From: Himantopus leucocephalus
Lineage: Eukaryota > Chordata > Aves > Charadriiformes > Recurvirostridae
Reading direction: 5' to 3'
Length of the DNA: 64,000 nt
NCBI GenBank assembly: GCA_003993805.1
Contig: RSEF01000001.1
Location: forward strand, 65,881,017-65,945,016
Each line of letters begins with the position of its first letter. Within the stretch, counting starts at the first letter, position 1. Shown in pieces: positions 34,401-48,849 of the stretch. The notes under the pieces are model-generated. The model had not been told where the DNA came from and did no database searches. It saw only the letters and a program-made list of their open reading frames with translations. The position numbers were made by a program, and so were the translations under genes.

Positions 34401-37400
34401 ATGACAGTTAGTCCCTGCAAACTTTCTATGCATCAGCTGCTTCCACCAACTTCAAGGATATATTTGAGTGGATGAAGATTATTTGCTTGTACGTGGCTTG
34501 CAAGATTAGAACCAAAGATAAATAGCTAGATGCACAAATCTTGCCTAAGAGGGCTGAGATGGAACTTAGTTTACTCATCTGCTTCTGTCACATGCAGTGA
34601 ACCTGACTTGTAGCCCTTGCTCAGCTTCAGTGTTGTGCTAAATCCTTTGCAGCACAGCACTTCCAAAAGTGCTGGGAACCCCCACATCTGCAGGGAAAAG
34701 CAAACAAACAGATTGGAAAATTTAATTGTAGAGTTCCCACACACAGCTCTGCATTTAAAATGAGTATAAACAAATAGATCTGACAAGCCAGGCTATGTAG
34801 AAAAGAAGCTAGCAATGCAAACCAGAGAAAAATCAGTTTGCATTTATGATATTCTAATCACTTATACTTTCATTAAACAAAATACTTAAGTAGATCTTAT
34901 GCTTCAATGAAGTTGAAGGGACTTAAGTATATGCTTAAAATTCTGTAAGTGCTTAAAAGTATTGCCAAACAAGGATGCAAGTCCTCAAAGTGCTTGGGCT
35001 GAGTGTATACTTACATGTTTTGCTGAATCAGATCCATGGTGTCACAGAGCCTTAAAATGAGCTCAGAGGTTTCAGCCTAGATGAGGGATAAAGCCAAACA
35101 GCATAACAGGAAACTCTCAGGATTTTCCAGAGTCTAGTGCATAATTAGATTAGATGTGCAATCCCGTTTTGGGATTATGAATGGGTTTGGGTTTTTTTAG
35201 CTCATTAAAAAGAGAAAGAGCCTTCCTTTGCAGACATATACAATATCTATCAGGTAGCTTTTCCTACACTTGCACTTTCCTAGTATGTGGCATTTTAAAA
35301 TTAAAGAAATGTCAGTGACACTGCAGTTTAGTCCTGAGTAATAAAAAATGTCCAGCTCATGAGAGCAAATCCTTCTTCCGTGTTCATCCAGATAGCTTTA
35401 AATTCCTTCCAAAGTTTCCCTTGGGCAACTGAATGGATTGTAGTGGTATTGCAAGTACAGCATAACACTGACCATAACAATTACATCTAAGGTATGCTAA
35501 CCATACATTTCAGCAAACCTTCTTGATTATATACCTTGTGGCACATAAGAGCATTTATTTTAATAGACTTTTTAGATATTTAAAATATGGTTCCCCTACC
35601 TCTGATCAGTGTTAGCCACATCCATTGCCTGCAGAAATGCATGAAGCAGAGCAGATTGAATAGCTTCTTCCCACTGCTTCACATCTTCATTCCCCTCAAA
35701 ATTCTATCCTATTATTCAGCCCCAGCCCAATCATGCCCTCCAGCACTGCTGAATTTCAAGGAGGTGATAACAGCTTTGAAATTGATGGAAAGAGCCATAA
35801 AGAAGACTAAAGACATAAAAAGCATCTGTTACCTTCTAGATGAATTTGTCTGTATCTAGTATGTGATTCCTTTCAACTATTTGAATTTAAAGTTTGAATT
35901 TATTCAGTCATCCCAGCATAGATCCTGAAACTGTACAGTCTGTTGAGAAAAATGTCATTGTTTTGAACAAAGGCATTGCACCTCTGAGGAGAACTAGACT
36001 ATCTCTTGCTGTTATCTACACTAATCTTACGCTTGATGCATCCTGTTTGCTGGTGTTCTGCAACTGCCCCACTCCTGGGCCAGGGCCCTTGGGGCAGGAA
36101 CAGCTGCCAGCCCTTGTTATCTGGGCTCAGATAGCCCCAAATGCGGGTGGCCTGCCAGGAGCTGAGGTTGGGTGACCCAGGCTGACTCCTTGCAGAGACA
36201 TTGGGGTGTCTCTGCCCCGTGCACCTCGGGTAGCACCTTTTCCCTTGTCTGAGATATCTCAGCAGTCCCCCATCATCTTCCTCCCTCCTGTGAGCACAAA
36301 GATAAGAACTGGTTGTGGAGCAGTGCCCACTCAAGGACCTCCAGATGTGCCCTGATGCCCGGAGTTGGAATCACACACCAGAGTTGGCTGGACAGTGCTC
36401 TAGCAAAAATGAAAGCAACTCTAAATTTCTAAAAGCAGTTTCATTTCCAAGATGTCACTGATCTCCTTGCCTTTCATATGCCTTATATATCTGACTTTAA
36501 AGGAGGTTAGCAGTGGGGCTTAGATTCCAGCTGAAAGGTGTGTGAAATAACAGTGGTAGAAGTTATGAAGACATATGAGAGCTTGATTCCCTGTGGGCCT
36601 CCATTCGCCTGCTGCGGCTCCACGAAAATGTCAGAGCTGGTCCATGTGACGTAGCCCAGAGTCTGGGTGAGAGTCACCCCTTCACCCAGCACAGAGGCTA
36701 GGCAAGCTGTGTCAAGGGCTACAAGCAGCTGTTCTGCCCCAGCTCCGGCGTCCTCGCCTCACTTCACACACAGTTGTATAGATGCACCACGTGTCCTTTT
36801 TCTCAAGGCTTCAGCTCTACAGTGCAGTAGCCAAATCCAGGGAGGGCCATAAGTTGCCATTCTCTGCTGGCAGCAAATTACTATGCAGATGGGCCTAAAA
36901 GGAGGTGTGGAGGCAGGCACAGCACAGTGCTTATGTGCTACTCACTGCTGCTCCAAAGGGGATGAAACCTGGGCATTGCCTTTTCCCACATATATCTTCT
37001 AAGGCATGATCTGACTATAATTACTTTTAAAAAATACCATCATATCTCAATGGATAGTATCCTGTCACATCAGCTTTAAACTGTACTGAATGCAGGAGCA
37101 GTCGAGATCTAGGCCTCCTGTGAGTGAGAGAGTCCTTGGTAATAAGGAAATTAGCAGCTGGAAGATAGCCATGCCAAGGAAAAATGAAACAAACAGACCT
37201 CTCAGAAGCACTTGGAAAAATATCATTGAGAATGCTCAATTAAATATGAATATTGTTTAAAACTTATGGGTGGAGGCAACAACAGGCAAGGAGCTGCTGT
37301 GCCTGTTGAATCCCATCCCTTTGTTTGAGCAGCAACACAAATCCCCACAGATGTGGGATCTTTTTTTATTAGCTTGCCCCCCACTCCACATATACTTATC

Positions 37401-40215
37401 TTTATTTATAGCATTTCTAACAGCATTTCAGTTTGTAACCTTGATTTATAATATTGGAAACGCTGGCACACCCTTTTGTTTGCATGGAAGTTAGCTAGGT
37501 GAATTGCATAGCTGAGCTGTAATGTTGCCATGAAGAATAGCAGATGTTTAGCTGTTTTCATTTCCACTCCTCTGTGGACAATCAGCAATGTCTGATAACT
37601 TCTCTTGCTTGTTGTGAGGTGGCCCAGAAATCTAAGTGGGGGGTCTGGCCAGAGCATTGTACACTACTGAATCAGCAGAATACCTCCATCAGCCTCTACA
37701 TGGTCTTAATGATGGTGGATAGCTCAGTAATTTGGCCATTGTTTAGAGCTTTTTATGTGCTTCTGATTGCCCTAGGTCTGTTGCCAAACTTCTCTGTGTT
37801 GTTTTGCATACGCTATATAGTCCTCTTCTGGGACTTCCCATAAGACATCAAGCACCTTTCTTTTCTCTTTTTCAGGAACTGAAAGCACACAATACAGATG
37901 GCTGAGAAATATTTTTCCCCTAGTGAATATTTTCACTAAAATGGAAACATCTTTATTATAACTGAATTTCCCATAAACTCTTAATGAGAAACCTCCTGCT
38001 TTTCAGAGGAAAATGAACAAGCAAGCAAAATCCTCAACCCACCCTTCTGCTCAGCAAGTTCCCCCAGCTAAGGATCTAGCCAGGCTGCAAAAATTGTGTT
38101 GTGTAATGCCATGGAAATGTAAGAAACACAACAGATCACTCTCACTCATCCCTCAGTCAAGCTGTCTTCCAACTCTTCACCACCCGATTTAAACAGATAT
38201 CTGTCCAGTGACTGTAAGGGAACTTCTCTGTGGAGGAGTCCTAGACTGCATGATGAGTCTCTTTGGGTGGCACTGTTTGCACCGGTACACTTCAGCTCAG
38301 TTGCACTCAGTTGCACTCGTTGCTCTTAATTGATCAGGATGCATTGGAGACGCACTGAGTTATAAACCAGCTGATTCAATCCAATATCAAAGCTGAATCA
38401 TGCCGAACCAGTGTAGGTTGATCTAAAATTGCTCAAGAAGAGTGGCTACTTGAAAGGGTGTTAACTTCACCAATTTCAAGGGAGTTACTCTTGTTTTGTG
38501 CCACTATAAACAAAAGCACAGCTAAGCCGTGAGTCATTACCCATCCCTCTTTAGCTGCTTCTATTTTCAGAGCAGATCTGCTGGCTTTGTTGCTGGCTGA
38601 GCTTGCAGTGATGCTTTTTGGACCTTCTTGCTAGTTAAACAGGGGTAGACTTTGTTCTCTGTGGGAGAGAGGAGAGAATCGGGATGGTATGAGCCAGCAA
38701 AGGCTGAAACCCAAAGGCTCACATAGTATTTTTAGCAATATTATAAAATACAGGTGCCCCAAAGCCTAGGTTTTGTCTCAGCTGGTAAAAAGCATTTGAG
38801 AGCAGTCATTCTGTGGCCATACTGGGTTCCCCAAAACAGTGCTTGTCCTGAGTGATTAAAAAACATGTTCCAGGAAAAACAGTTTATGGTATCACGTGGA
38901 CCTGGACAAAGATGCCTGAGGTGAATAGTTACTTTGAACCCCTTAAGTATCTTTGCATTGCCATATAATCAGGAGGTATTTTTAATAGAGGCAGCTATTT
39001 TAAAACTCACTCCTCTGACACAGGCGTGCACAGGCAGGATGCATCCATTTTCTAAGACAGGCAATGTAGCAATCCATCAGCTGAGAAACATCTGAAAAAG
39101 GGTGGTTTTCCTCAAAAGGAAAATGGCTAAAGAAAGCGTGTGGCTTTCAGAGGAGGAATACTTTTTTATTATTAAAGAATCCAGTCCACAAAACATTTTT
39201 AGTCTGACATTTAGCATTTGAACTATCCCATGTGGTCCAGCATTGTAGCTATTAAAATCACTTGTTTGCACCCACCAGTCAGCAAGTAATTTTGTGGCTA
39301 AGGTGCTGTGTTCATATCTTCCTTTTCCACCAAAGCTGCCATTAACTGTCTGATCTTTGCTTTCAGAAACCGCTTGTTGCTCTCACCAGGCCTGAAAACA
39401 AGATGTAGTAGGAGCCGTTACAAATTGACTGTGTTTGCAGACTTAGGGATGGATACCATGCCCACGGGAACTAATGAGAGTCACGTCTTCCACGCACACA
39501 TTGCTTTTGGGTACAATTTGTCCTGAAGATTGCCATGCTGGCAAAGATCTGCAAAAGAATAGGATGAAATTCTCCCCTCTGAAGGCAGCCAGCATGGGGT
39601 GCGTGCTTTACCACAGCCTCTTAAGAGCCTTATTTTGACAACGCAGTAATGTACAACCATTCTGTTGGTCTTCTGAAAACGAGTGAATTCCAGTCTTATA
39701 ACTTAACTGGTGTCACGTTATTATGAATCACCACCAAAATATTTTCAGTGCTCTTTGGAATAAATAGAAAACTCAAGGAAAAGCAGAAGAGATGAATGGG
39801 AATTTAGTCCTTACATTAGGACCCATTAAATTACTTTAGTTAGAGCCCTATAAGTCTTGATACAGAATATGCTGAATAAAGTTGCCTCTTTGTTTCTTTT
39901 AGGCTACCTTTTCTTTAATTTGCAGTCATGCCAGGTTGGGCTGATTCATGTTTCTGTGCTGCATCCCAGCAATCAAACAAAATACCATACTGTGTTGGCA
40001 AAGCTATAGAGAGCTTGTGGACTGCAAGCTCCACTCTGGTGTGTGTGCGTGCATATGTAGATATGCCTGGGTCAGAAGAAATTGGAGGAGGTCCTCCTGC
40101 TGCTAGGATGGATTCTGCTGCTATTGTACCCAGGCATTTTCCATGCAATGCCGTTGACTTTGGTGGCTTTACTCCATCCGCATGGCAAGGATCCTTAAAA
40201 GAGAACTTAGACTTT

Positions 40216-40262
40216 TGAAGTCAATGGGAACTTTGCCACATCCATTGGCTTCATGAGAAGCA
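40216..40262. repeat. Degraded ancient amniote interspersed repeat
   Basis: TGAAGTCAATGGGAACTTTG, then CCATTGGCTTCATGAGAAG. This resembles the TGAAGTCAATGGGA...CCATTGACTTCAATGGGAGCAGG arrangement of a common amniote repeat and is itself partly self-complementary. Confidence 0.5.
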
Positions 40263-43200
40263 GGGATATTGTTGGCTTAAAATTACAATCAGCTTTCAAT
40301 TATTGTTTCTGGCTTGGGAGGGAAGGGCTTAGAGAGGAAAATGGATGGAGAGAAACATTGATTAAAGCCAACAGAAGAAGTTTGAGAGCAGCATCATTAT
40401 GCTTTCTCAGAACAACAGGAACACAACACATCTCCAAAAGAATGTAGGCTGAAGTCAAATTACAAGACTTGTATATTTTCCCTTAGGAAAAATGCTGTGG
40501 TGAAAAATGTTAATGATTTTTAAATAATGCTCCATTTTGCAGGGAACAATTTTCCAAGCAGTCTTTGCCTCCAAAGCAATTGCTGACCATTTAATGACAT
40601 AGTAAGTATCAAATACTGGCAGAAAGTGTATGTGGTAAAGACCATGTAATCACAAAGTAAACTGACCATTATTTTTGCCTTAAAAACCAGCACACGTGTT
40701 AAATGATATTTTTGGGTCTGCTGTGTATGATTACCAAGCATCATACACTTCGGGAATACATAATTACTATGTATACTCCTTGCACTAGGAGTGTACAATT
40801 ACTCCCTCAGGTCCAAATTCTTCCCTTGGATGCTATGATTGTCCTATCTGAAGGGCCAAGTGTAAGCCCAAATATAGGATCCTTAGTGACCAGGACTTTG
40901 GGGGCTTTCACATAAATAGCCGAGTCAACATCCTACCCTGTTCTGGTTTCCTTGAGAAAGCTTTGGTGAAGCCAAGATCTAAAGCAAATGTTGCAAAAGA
41001 ACTACAGGCTGGCTTAGCTGCTTTAGCTTTATCCCAAAGACAAAAGATGCTTCATCTCTCTGTGCCTTCCTCTTGCCATTGCATTACTGCACTGGGCGGC
41101 ACTGTAGCCACCTTCAAAAGGAGATAGAAAATTTCAAAATGAGTGCAGGAAAAAGAATGACACCGTGTCTGGAAAACATGCCTGACAGGCAGAGACTTAA
41201 GGTGTCAACAGGAAGTTCAAAGGGGTGACTGGAGAAAACATTAGGTACAAAGTCAACTAAAGGCACAACAAAACGGGTGCCTGGAAACTAACGTCAGACG
41301 AGATCAACTAAAAAATTGAGGCTATCAGTTTTAATGGTCAAAGTAGTTAACCACCGAAGCAAACTGCTCAGGAAACTATGAAGTCTTCACCTCTGAACGT
41401 CCCCTAATCACACTCTGGATGTATTTCTGGAAGGAAGACAAACAGAAATTATGGGGCTCGGATGAAGCAGGGCATCAGTCTATGGCCTTCAACATACAGA
41501 AGGTCACACTGGGGCCAGCGCAAAATGACTGACCTGATGGGAGAATTCAGGAATCAGAAAAATCTGAGGTTGAGCACACGTAAAAGGCTCAATGATAAAC
41601 CCAAGTCTGAAGGCTGTCCTATTTGGAGAGTGATCCCACTGCCATCAATGGCGCTACTCGGTGCTGAGTGGGGTGCAGATGGGAGCAGAGCCAAGCACAT
41701 GACAGCCCTTTGGGCCAGTGTTTGGGGTGTGCTGGAATGAACATTGGGCAGGAGCAGCCTCCAAAACTCTGAGGAGCAGTAGAATGCTCCTGCCTGGGGA
41801 GCACAGCATGAAGGATTTGGAAAATGGGCAAGGATAGAGGAGAAAATGAGGAAACTTCTCAGGAAAGGCTGCACGCTGAAATGTGGTGCATAAGAGCATT
41901 TCTCATGTCACTGCATATTGAGCAGATGAGTATAATGATGTATCTGCCTGAGTCTTAATTTCCCAAGCCCTCCACCTGGGAGGAAAACTCCCCATTCCCT
42001 GAAAGGAGAGTGGTAAAACCAGCAAGGACATCTGGCTGCTGGGCTCCTAGAGGGAAGAGAGAGTGGGGGGATTTCTGGGCTGAACGGCTGAATGAGTCCC
42101 TGGGGGATGCTGTTGGTGCTTTGGATGTGATGGCCAGTCAGAGAGAAAACTGGAGTTATAGGCACACATGATATCACACTGAATTTCCAGAGAATGCACG
42201 GAATAGTTAACCAGAATAAAATATTTTGCCAGAAAACTGCCAGTTCTATAAAGTTATTTTCTATTGACTGTAAACCTCTAAAGACCTGTTAAATCCTTTT
42301 GGTAAGGAAGAAGAATTTTTTTAGCTGTGAGAGACAGAATTAGTTGATTTCCATGTGATACCTTTGAGTCCTGGGAGCATATGTTGTAGGCTTTTTTTCA
42401 GCCAAGTTCCCGAAGCCTCTTTTCTCGAAGGGTATGCAGCACGGAGTGAAAATACTCTCTTTTCCTTTTGGGTTCCCGCTTTGACAAGTTTTTCTCCCTA
42501 TGGTCAGTAGCTGGCAAGCGGTCACTTGTTGTGTCTGAGGCAAGGAAGAATATCGCTTGAGAAGATGAGTGTAACCACAGGACTATAAACGCAAGTCACT
42601 AAGGCTCTGCTATTCCTTCCTATGACTCAGCGACGCTGGTGTATCTGAGGCACATCCTGGCACCCTCTTTAACATTGTCTCACCAAGTATGTGGTGCCTG
42701 AGTTTTAGAAAGCTTTCTTAGTCAGAGCTGTGCTGTATTGTTTGAGCTAGATAAGGGCTCCGGGTCACTGCAATTCAGTGTGTGCCTGGCTTGCTTAATC
42801 TGAAGCCCATTATACCAGGGAACAATTATCTTGATTTTCTCTGTCTTCACTTTTGTACTATGCAGTCAAGGGATCTCCAAGCAAATGCTAATTAGTAAAG
42901 ATCTCAACTTAAATTTAAAACCATACTATAAGATTTTGGGAGAAAGGTTAAATTTTGGTGGTACACTCCCACCAGTGCTAACTAAATCCTGTCTGTTCAT
43001 ATTTTCCAAGTCTTCCATATAAATATCACCAACATTATTTTGCCGTCACTTGCCAGTGGAAAGCAACTGAGGGCTATTTCAGTGTGAAGCATTTTGCCAT
43101 GAATCTAAGTAGGTGATTTAACAAACCTCAGGCTAATGTCAAAGGTCTGGATGGCTCTCACACTTGCAGGCTACTGCACTTTGCACTGCCTGGTGTCTGC

Positions 43201-44327
43201 TGTGCCTCAGCTGCAGAGATTTTGTTCAGGATAACGCTAGCAAGTATTTCCTTTGATGTTAGATAGCGTTGAGTAAGTAGGGGGAAAAAAAATGAAGAGA
43301 AAAAAAAAAAGCCAGCACTGAACCTAGAATCCAATCTTTCTGAAATATTCAGGGTAATGTATGGTCTGTTTTCATGGTCAGTCTTCGAAAGTCTATTAAT
43401 ATCAGATTAGTTCCTAGTGCTGTTTAGTACTTTAGCATCAACATACATTTCATAATAACTGCACAATGACGCAAAACTTAGGATGCAGTTTCCACCCCAT
43501 GCCGGGGCAGGTCTGGTGTAATTCTGCTTGTCAGAGGCTTGAGTCAAGCCTGATGTGAGCAGGAGCAAACCGAAGTCTACAGTCTTTAGCTCTGAAGAAA
43601 TAAAAATAGCGGTGACGCAGGAAATATCTGGAGGCAGTGTGACTCGGGGGATTAATAATGGTGACAAATGGCCCTTGTTAATTTACGGCTGCTCACATTT
43701 GGTCACATATCACAGCCACCTCGTGTTCCCTTTGCCCAGATGTAAACGACCCAACGAGACGCGGGGCACTGGCAAGTTAAGGCCTACAGGAATATTTCAG
43801 ATCTTGTGGGTAGTGACAGACAGACTGTGTTGCCTGAGGTACACGGTGCAATACCCCTCAGCGCATCTGCACCCTGAGGCATTAGCAGATAAATGGTGCA
43901 GGGAAAACTGCAGCTGAGCAAGGAGAGCCGCATGCAACCACACCGTGCAGAATGGCACACGGGAGTGCCAGGAGTTGGAAAGGAACCAAGGCTCAAGGAG
44001 CGTGGGGAGGCAAAGGAGCAGAGTTAAGAAAGACTGTGGGTGTTCAGGAGTGCCTTAGAGACAGACAGGGAGGTTGTTTTGGCAGAGCAGAGGGAGCAGG
44101 AGCCCGGACAGCACGGCCAGGTCTGCAGGGCCCAGGGAGCAGAAGGGAGCATCTGCATGAAGTGCAGCCCTTGCAGCTCTTCTTGCCAACTTTTGTTCTT
44201 TTTTCTTCCTCTTCTCAAAATAGTTACTTGTTAGAACAAGCTTCTTGCCAGGATGTTGCAATTGAGACGTTTGCTCCAGATCCTGGCTGTGATTCCTGTA
44301 GCACAGCTATGCTGGGTAAATCAACCT

Positions 44328-44351
44328 ACCCCCCCCCCCCCCNCCCCCCCC
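44328..44351. repeat. Poly-C tract with a single N
   Basis: About 23 C bases are interrupted by N at 44343. The true length is uncertain because such tracts fail in sequencing. Confidence 0.9.
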
Positions 44352-45551
44352 TTCATCCCCCCCCAACAAGTGGCAGAAAACACAATCCTGGCTGCGCTGA
44401 AAATAACAAACTTTGACTCACTTCCTCTTCAGAAACTCCTCAGTATGCCCCATTATGCAATTCTCCAGCCTCCTGGTATCAAAAGGGAATTAATATCTAT
44501 TTAGTCCCTCAGCAGCAAGTTTCTAGGGGATACTTTTCCCAGCATAGCTCATTCAGTCATGGTCATTTTAAAGTGGTGCAGCTATTTCTGGCCTTGTGCT
44601 GACCAGAGAATGCTCTGATGCTATCACCAACCAGTTTGTGTGTGTCTGTGTGCATGTGATCCAGATTTCTCCTTGCTAATCGGTTTACAGAAGATATGAG
44701 TTGCTTGGCATTTTAGCTAGAACACCTCAAATCTGTAGCTCAGACTCCAGCAGATCAACCTTTCAGCTTTTCAGGTGTATTGCAGTCTCCAGGAATTATC
44801 CCACATGTCTGTCATCAAACCAGCACCTGACGTTCAAAAGATGTAGGTTCTACTTCAGTGGATAGCATACATTTCTCTGGTGACTGCTGGGAGGTAAGCG
44901 GGGAAAAAGAGATGGACAATTGCTTGGATGTGAAATATGCATGAAGAATACTTTTATTAGCCCAGAACTGAATCAGGATCCCAGATTGCAGTCTTGCTGG
45001 GTTTTACATCTGTCATTAAGCTCTTCAGACTTCTGAGCTGCAGCAATAAATCCTTTTTTTCTGCTAATGACATCAAGGCAGCATGGCAAATATTTAGGCA
45101 AAACAGTCCTGCACGCACACATAGAGACACATGCCCTTTTGGTGACTGCTTGTTGGAAGAAAAATACTCAATAGATCAATGACAGATGTGCAAAAGTAAA
45201 AATATCTTCTTAGTCACTGGTGTGAATGAAGCTTTGCTAAAGAACCGAAAAGGGTGGAAAGAATTTCCATGAATTCAGGTGCTGGCTCAGCAGCTCAGTC
45301 TGTAACAGGACCATTCCTCTGCTGAAAACTCAGACACATGCATATGAACAGTACTGTATCCATGCAAAACCAGGGGAGCCACAGCATATTTTTCAGCCGA
45401 ATCACCCCCATCTTAGCTGCAATTTTTCAGTGAGTACAGCAATATGGAGGACCTATCCCAAGCATGAGGAGATGCAGCAAGACATTAATAATGTATCATG
45501 AAGATGAACACTGAATGTTCACCTCTAAATTCAGTGCATTGAGTCCTTTTG

Positions 45552-45573
45552 AAAAAAAAAAAAAAAAAAAAAA
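45552..45573 (+). repeat. A22 homopolymer
   Basis: A run of 22 A bases followed by CCCACC. I did not recognise retrotransposed sequence immediately upstream, so it is annotated only as a homopolymer. Confidence 0.95.
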
Positions 45574-46865
45574 CCCACCAAACTATTTTCATTGCCACCC
45601 AGAGAGATGCCACAGATTCTGCTACTCACAAGGATCTACTATTAACTCTTAATAAAACACCTAACTGCTTTTGAAAATCTGGGCTTCTGTGTTATATTAG
45701 TGCCCCCATCATAGACAAACCCCTATTGCCCCAGGCCCCGTTCACACACCACCTCTAATCCTCTAGGATTTATAATTTAAATAAACATATCAGAGACCTT
45801 AATCTGGATCATCCAAGAGTTTCTTTGGGGTTTTTATTCCAGATTCCAATTGAAGAGATAAAGGGCTGGGATCTGGATTCTTTTCTTCTGTAGTCAGGTG
45901 TTTCTTCTAAAACAGGGACAGGGGTAGGAAGAACACCTCTGGCTGACCCTGGGCATCTTTATCCTCTTTCAGATCACATCAGCTCTGTTGCATGATGAAT
46001 TCTTAGTTGGGGGTCATACATAGTTAGCACCAATGAGGCAGCCAGCAGTAAGGTGGGCAGCCGCTCCCTTGTGACTCCTCCAAGGTGCCGGAGGTTTGGA
46101 TGCAGCCGAACAAGCTGAGTGCCCATGGGGAGATGTGTACGTGCACGCAGAAAATTAGCAAAACACCTGCCTTGCCAAAGAGGCCGGGTTGCTGGGGGCG
46201 CGTGCTCGGCGGGCAGCAGCCTGCGTCTCCTGAATCTGGAGGCAGCCGTGGCCCAGCTGATGCTGTGACAGGCAGCCCACGTGCATATGTGCTCAGCCTC
46301 CATGGAAGGGCCAAAAAGGCAGGTGAACATGAAACACGGCGCACTTGCCTGGGCTTGCCTGGCATTACGCACTCAACTCGTGTACAAAAACACTGCCTTC
46401 GTTCTCCTGGAAAGGAAGAACAACCACAGTTGGTGGTTGTCTTTGGAGAAGCTGTTTACTGTGCCTGTTCCCATGGGGAGAAGAACAGGTCTCTTTTTAA
46501 CATTTTTGGGGCTTCCCAGAGAACAGAGATGGGCCCAACACAAGGTAGAGTTACTGTCTGAGGTACAATGCTGCCCATCCTTCTGCCCCACGCTGTTTTG
46601 CAGACCCAAATGAGCCCAGCAGGTGCCCAGCGAGATGTTTGCCAAGGTCCAGCCAACACCCATCACTGGGACCCTCCCTCAGGGCTGCTGAGGAGGTGCC
46701 ACCTTGCACTACATAGGGAAATGTGGCTTTGAGGGGGCAGTTTGATGGCACAGTCTCCTGCAACTCATTGCCCAGCTGGAGGGGTGTCCTGAAGGGGGGA
46801 CACCTGAGGCTCCAACACAGCTCAGTGTTGTGATGTCAAGGGTGGGTAGAGATGGCGTTTGGTTG

Positions 46866-47110
46866 ATTTGTGGAAGACACAAAGCTGGGAGATCTGCAGT
46901 GCATCATGGTGAGGAGTGGAATTTAAAATTATCTCATCAGCTTAGAAAAACAGTCTGCAGAAAGTAGGATGAAACTCAGTAGAAACAAATGCAGGATGCT
47001 ATACTTGGGCTTGAACAAACAGCTCCTTAAATCTTTCAGCTTGAAGGTGTGAGGAGTCCTGCTCTGCTAAGCCCTGGAAAAAACTCAGCTGGATGCTCAG
47101 TTTCATGATC
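46866..47110 (+). mobile_element. Ancient CR1-like LINE fragment (end of ORF2 region to 3' region)
   Basis: GAAGACACAAAGCTGGGAGA, then ATCTCATCAGCTTAGAAAAA, GGATGAAACTCAGTAGAAAC, and AAATGCAGGATGCTATACTTGG. These correspond in order to the CR1 pattern GATGACACAAAGCTGGGAG, ATCTCAACAAATTGGAGAAA, GGATGAAATTCAATAAAGAC, AAATGCAAAGTGCTACACTTAGG. The copy is heavily diverged and its ends are uncertain. Confidence 0.75.
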
Positions 47111-48140
47111 AGCTAGAAGACCAGATCTCTACACAGTTTCTTTATGACTCAGTGTAAAACAGGCTTTGTAAAACACCAGAGAGCAGCTGTTTAAAGATCT
47201 GTCATCATTCCCCTCTGGCACAAATACTTCTGTTGGTTTGGTTGACAGCATAAGCTTCTGGGGTTGCAGTCTGAGAGCACCAGAATTAAACTTTGAATTT
47301 CTCCTGGAAGGTGGTGGCCAGAAAGTGTACTGGAGACACCCTTTGAGTGGGAGAAACCATGGTGATGTGGTTGCGCTGGGGAATATGCCTTGCTTCCCTC
47401 CTGTGTTGCTCCAAGTCAATTGTAGTATTACTCCAATAACATCAAGGGACTCAGGTTGGTATGAAACTGGAAATAATGCAGTGTTTAATTAGATGATTTT
47501 GATAAGAAGAACCTGGGGTAACATGTGTAGCTAGAAAAGATTAATTGCAGCTTCATTTCCCAAGGTAATTCCATGTAGGATTGCCTCTGGTCACAACACA
47601 GTTTCACTGTAATAGTGCTGCTCATTGTTAAAATTCAGTAGTCATTTATTTTGTGCTGAACAGACTACATTATGAAGGAGATAATCCAGTTTGCTGTCAT
47701 TTTGGCAGCTTGTTAATGACACAGGGCAGCATAATATCGCATGGGTTCAGATTTTAGCTGCTAAGCTTCAAGTTTTACGCTTTGCACATACTGTCATTCT
47801 TCAGAAATAGTTTTTGCTTTATCCCCAAACTCTGCATTAAATTTATTGTCACTTCTGGCTAGTGTCTAAAGGGCAACCAAATGACATTTTTCTTCATGCC
47901 TGTTAAATGATGTAGTAACAGGGGGAAAAAAAAGCACTGGGAATTAACATGGCCAGAGCCTTTGTAAGAAGCAGACAGAACAGAAAACAGAACCGATCTG
48001 ATCTGACTCATTCAGAAGAGCTTTTAACAAATCCTCCATTGCTTTAAATTTATGTATGTCTTCGTCTAGAAGGAAAGAAAGTCCAGTGGTGTGGATATTA
48101 GCCTAAGACCCATGTGAGGCTAAAAGCTGGCCAAGACTGT

Positions 48141-48168
48141 TCCTCCCTCCCTCCCTCCCTCCCTCCCA
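48141..48168 (+). repeat. (TCCC)n microsatellite
   Basis: About six perfect TCCC units. The minus strand would be GGGA-rich. Confidence 0.95.
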
Positions 48169-48849
48169 TACTCCATCCCTATCTCCTAATTCCCAGGCAA
48201 AGAAAAGTCAGGCCAGTGGCCTGGCCAGGAGTCACGGCACACACAGCTGGCAGCACCAGGGCCTCAGGTTTAAGCTTTACAAAGGTGAGCTTCCATGGCA
48301 GCCTATGGCTATCCTGGCCCTCTGCTCTCCGGTGCTGGGGGGGGATTGCCCAGCTCTGCCCTCTAATCACATCCGGGTGTCCTTCTTCGGGTAGAGGGAA
48401 GCACAGAGAGTTTGTGCTCGGGGATCTGTAGCTCTTTCTGGTGTGGTTTCTGTGGCCACAATAAAGCTTGTCTCCCGGTTTTGGTTTGCTCCTATCTTCT
48501 GAGTTTTACTTTGACTTTCAGATAGAAAAAGGGAAAATCTGCTAAAAATGGATAGCTCGCTGCCATTTCCACCACACATTATTAAGATTGCTCTTCACTG
48601 CATTGAACTCTCCTAGGCCAACTTTGCCATAGGTTTGTTTTTTGAGGGTATTTCATGCTAGGAATAGTTTCAGGTTCACAGACCATAACAAACACTTCTG
48701 GAAACCCTGCAGAGTTTGTGTGGTGATCTGTTGGGTTTGTGATTTGGTTTGGACGGTTAGTTTGACTTGGTTCATTGTTCGTTTGGAGATTCCCAATGCG
48801 TAGAGGGCAATTGGGTCTTCTGCTTGCTCCTTTTCATAAAGGGTGGGAA

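Larger units (their letters stand above)
31461..46865. other. Intergenic, no gene recognised
   Basis: A long stretch without supportable genes. It contains degraded ancient repeat copies at about 34318-34345 and 40216-40262, a poly-C tract with one N at about 44328-44351, and an A22 run at 45552-45573. The longer open frames near 43.95-44.4 kb and 46.1-46.6 kb are GC-rich chance frames with overlapping rivals on both strands. Confidence 0.75.

Noticed and set aside
43952..44416. 154-codon open frame crossing the poly-C tract
   Set aside because: It ends in a Pro run produced by the poly-C/N tract. No recognisable protein features.
45552..45573. Poly(A) tail of a processed pseudogene
   Set aside because: I recognise no coding or small-RNA sequence upstream and no clear target-site duplication, so it is kept only as a homopolymer.
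46085..46561. 158-codon open frame, + strand
   Set aside because: GC-rich with three or more overlapping frames of similar length on both strands. No domain, splice context or family resemblance.
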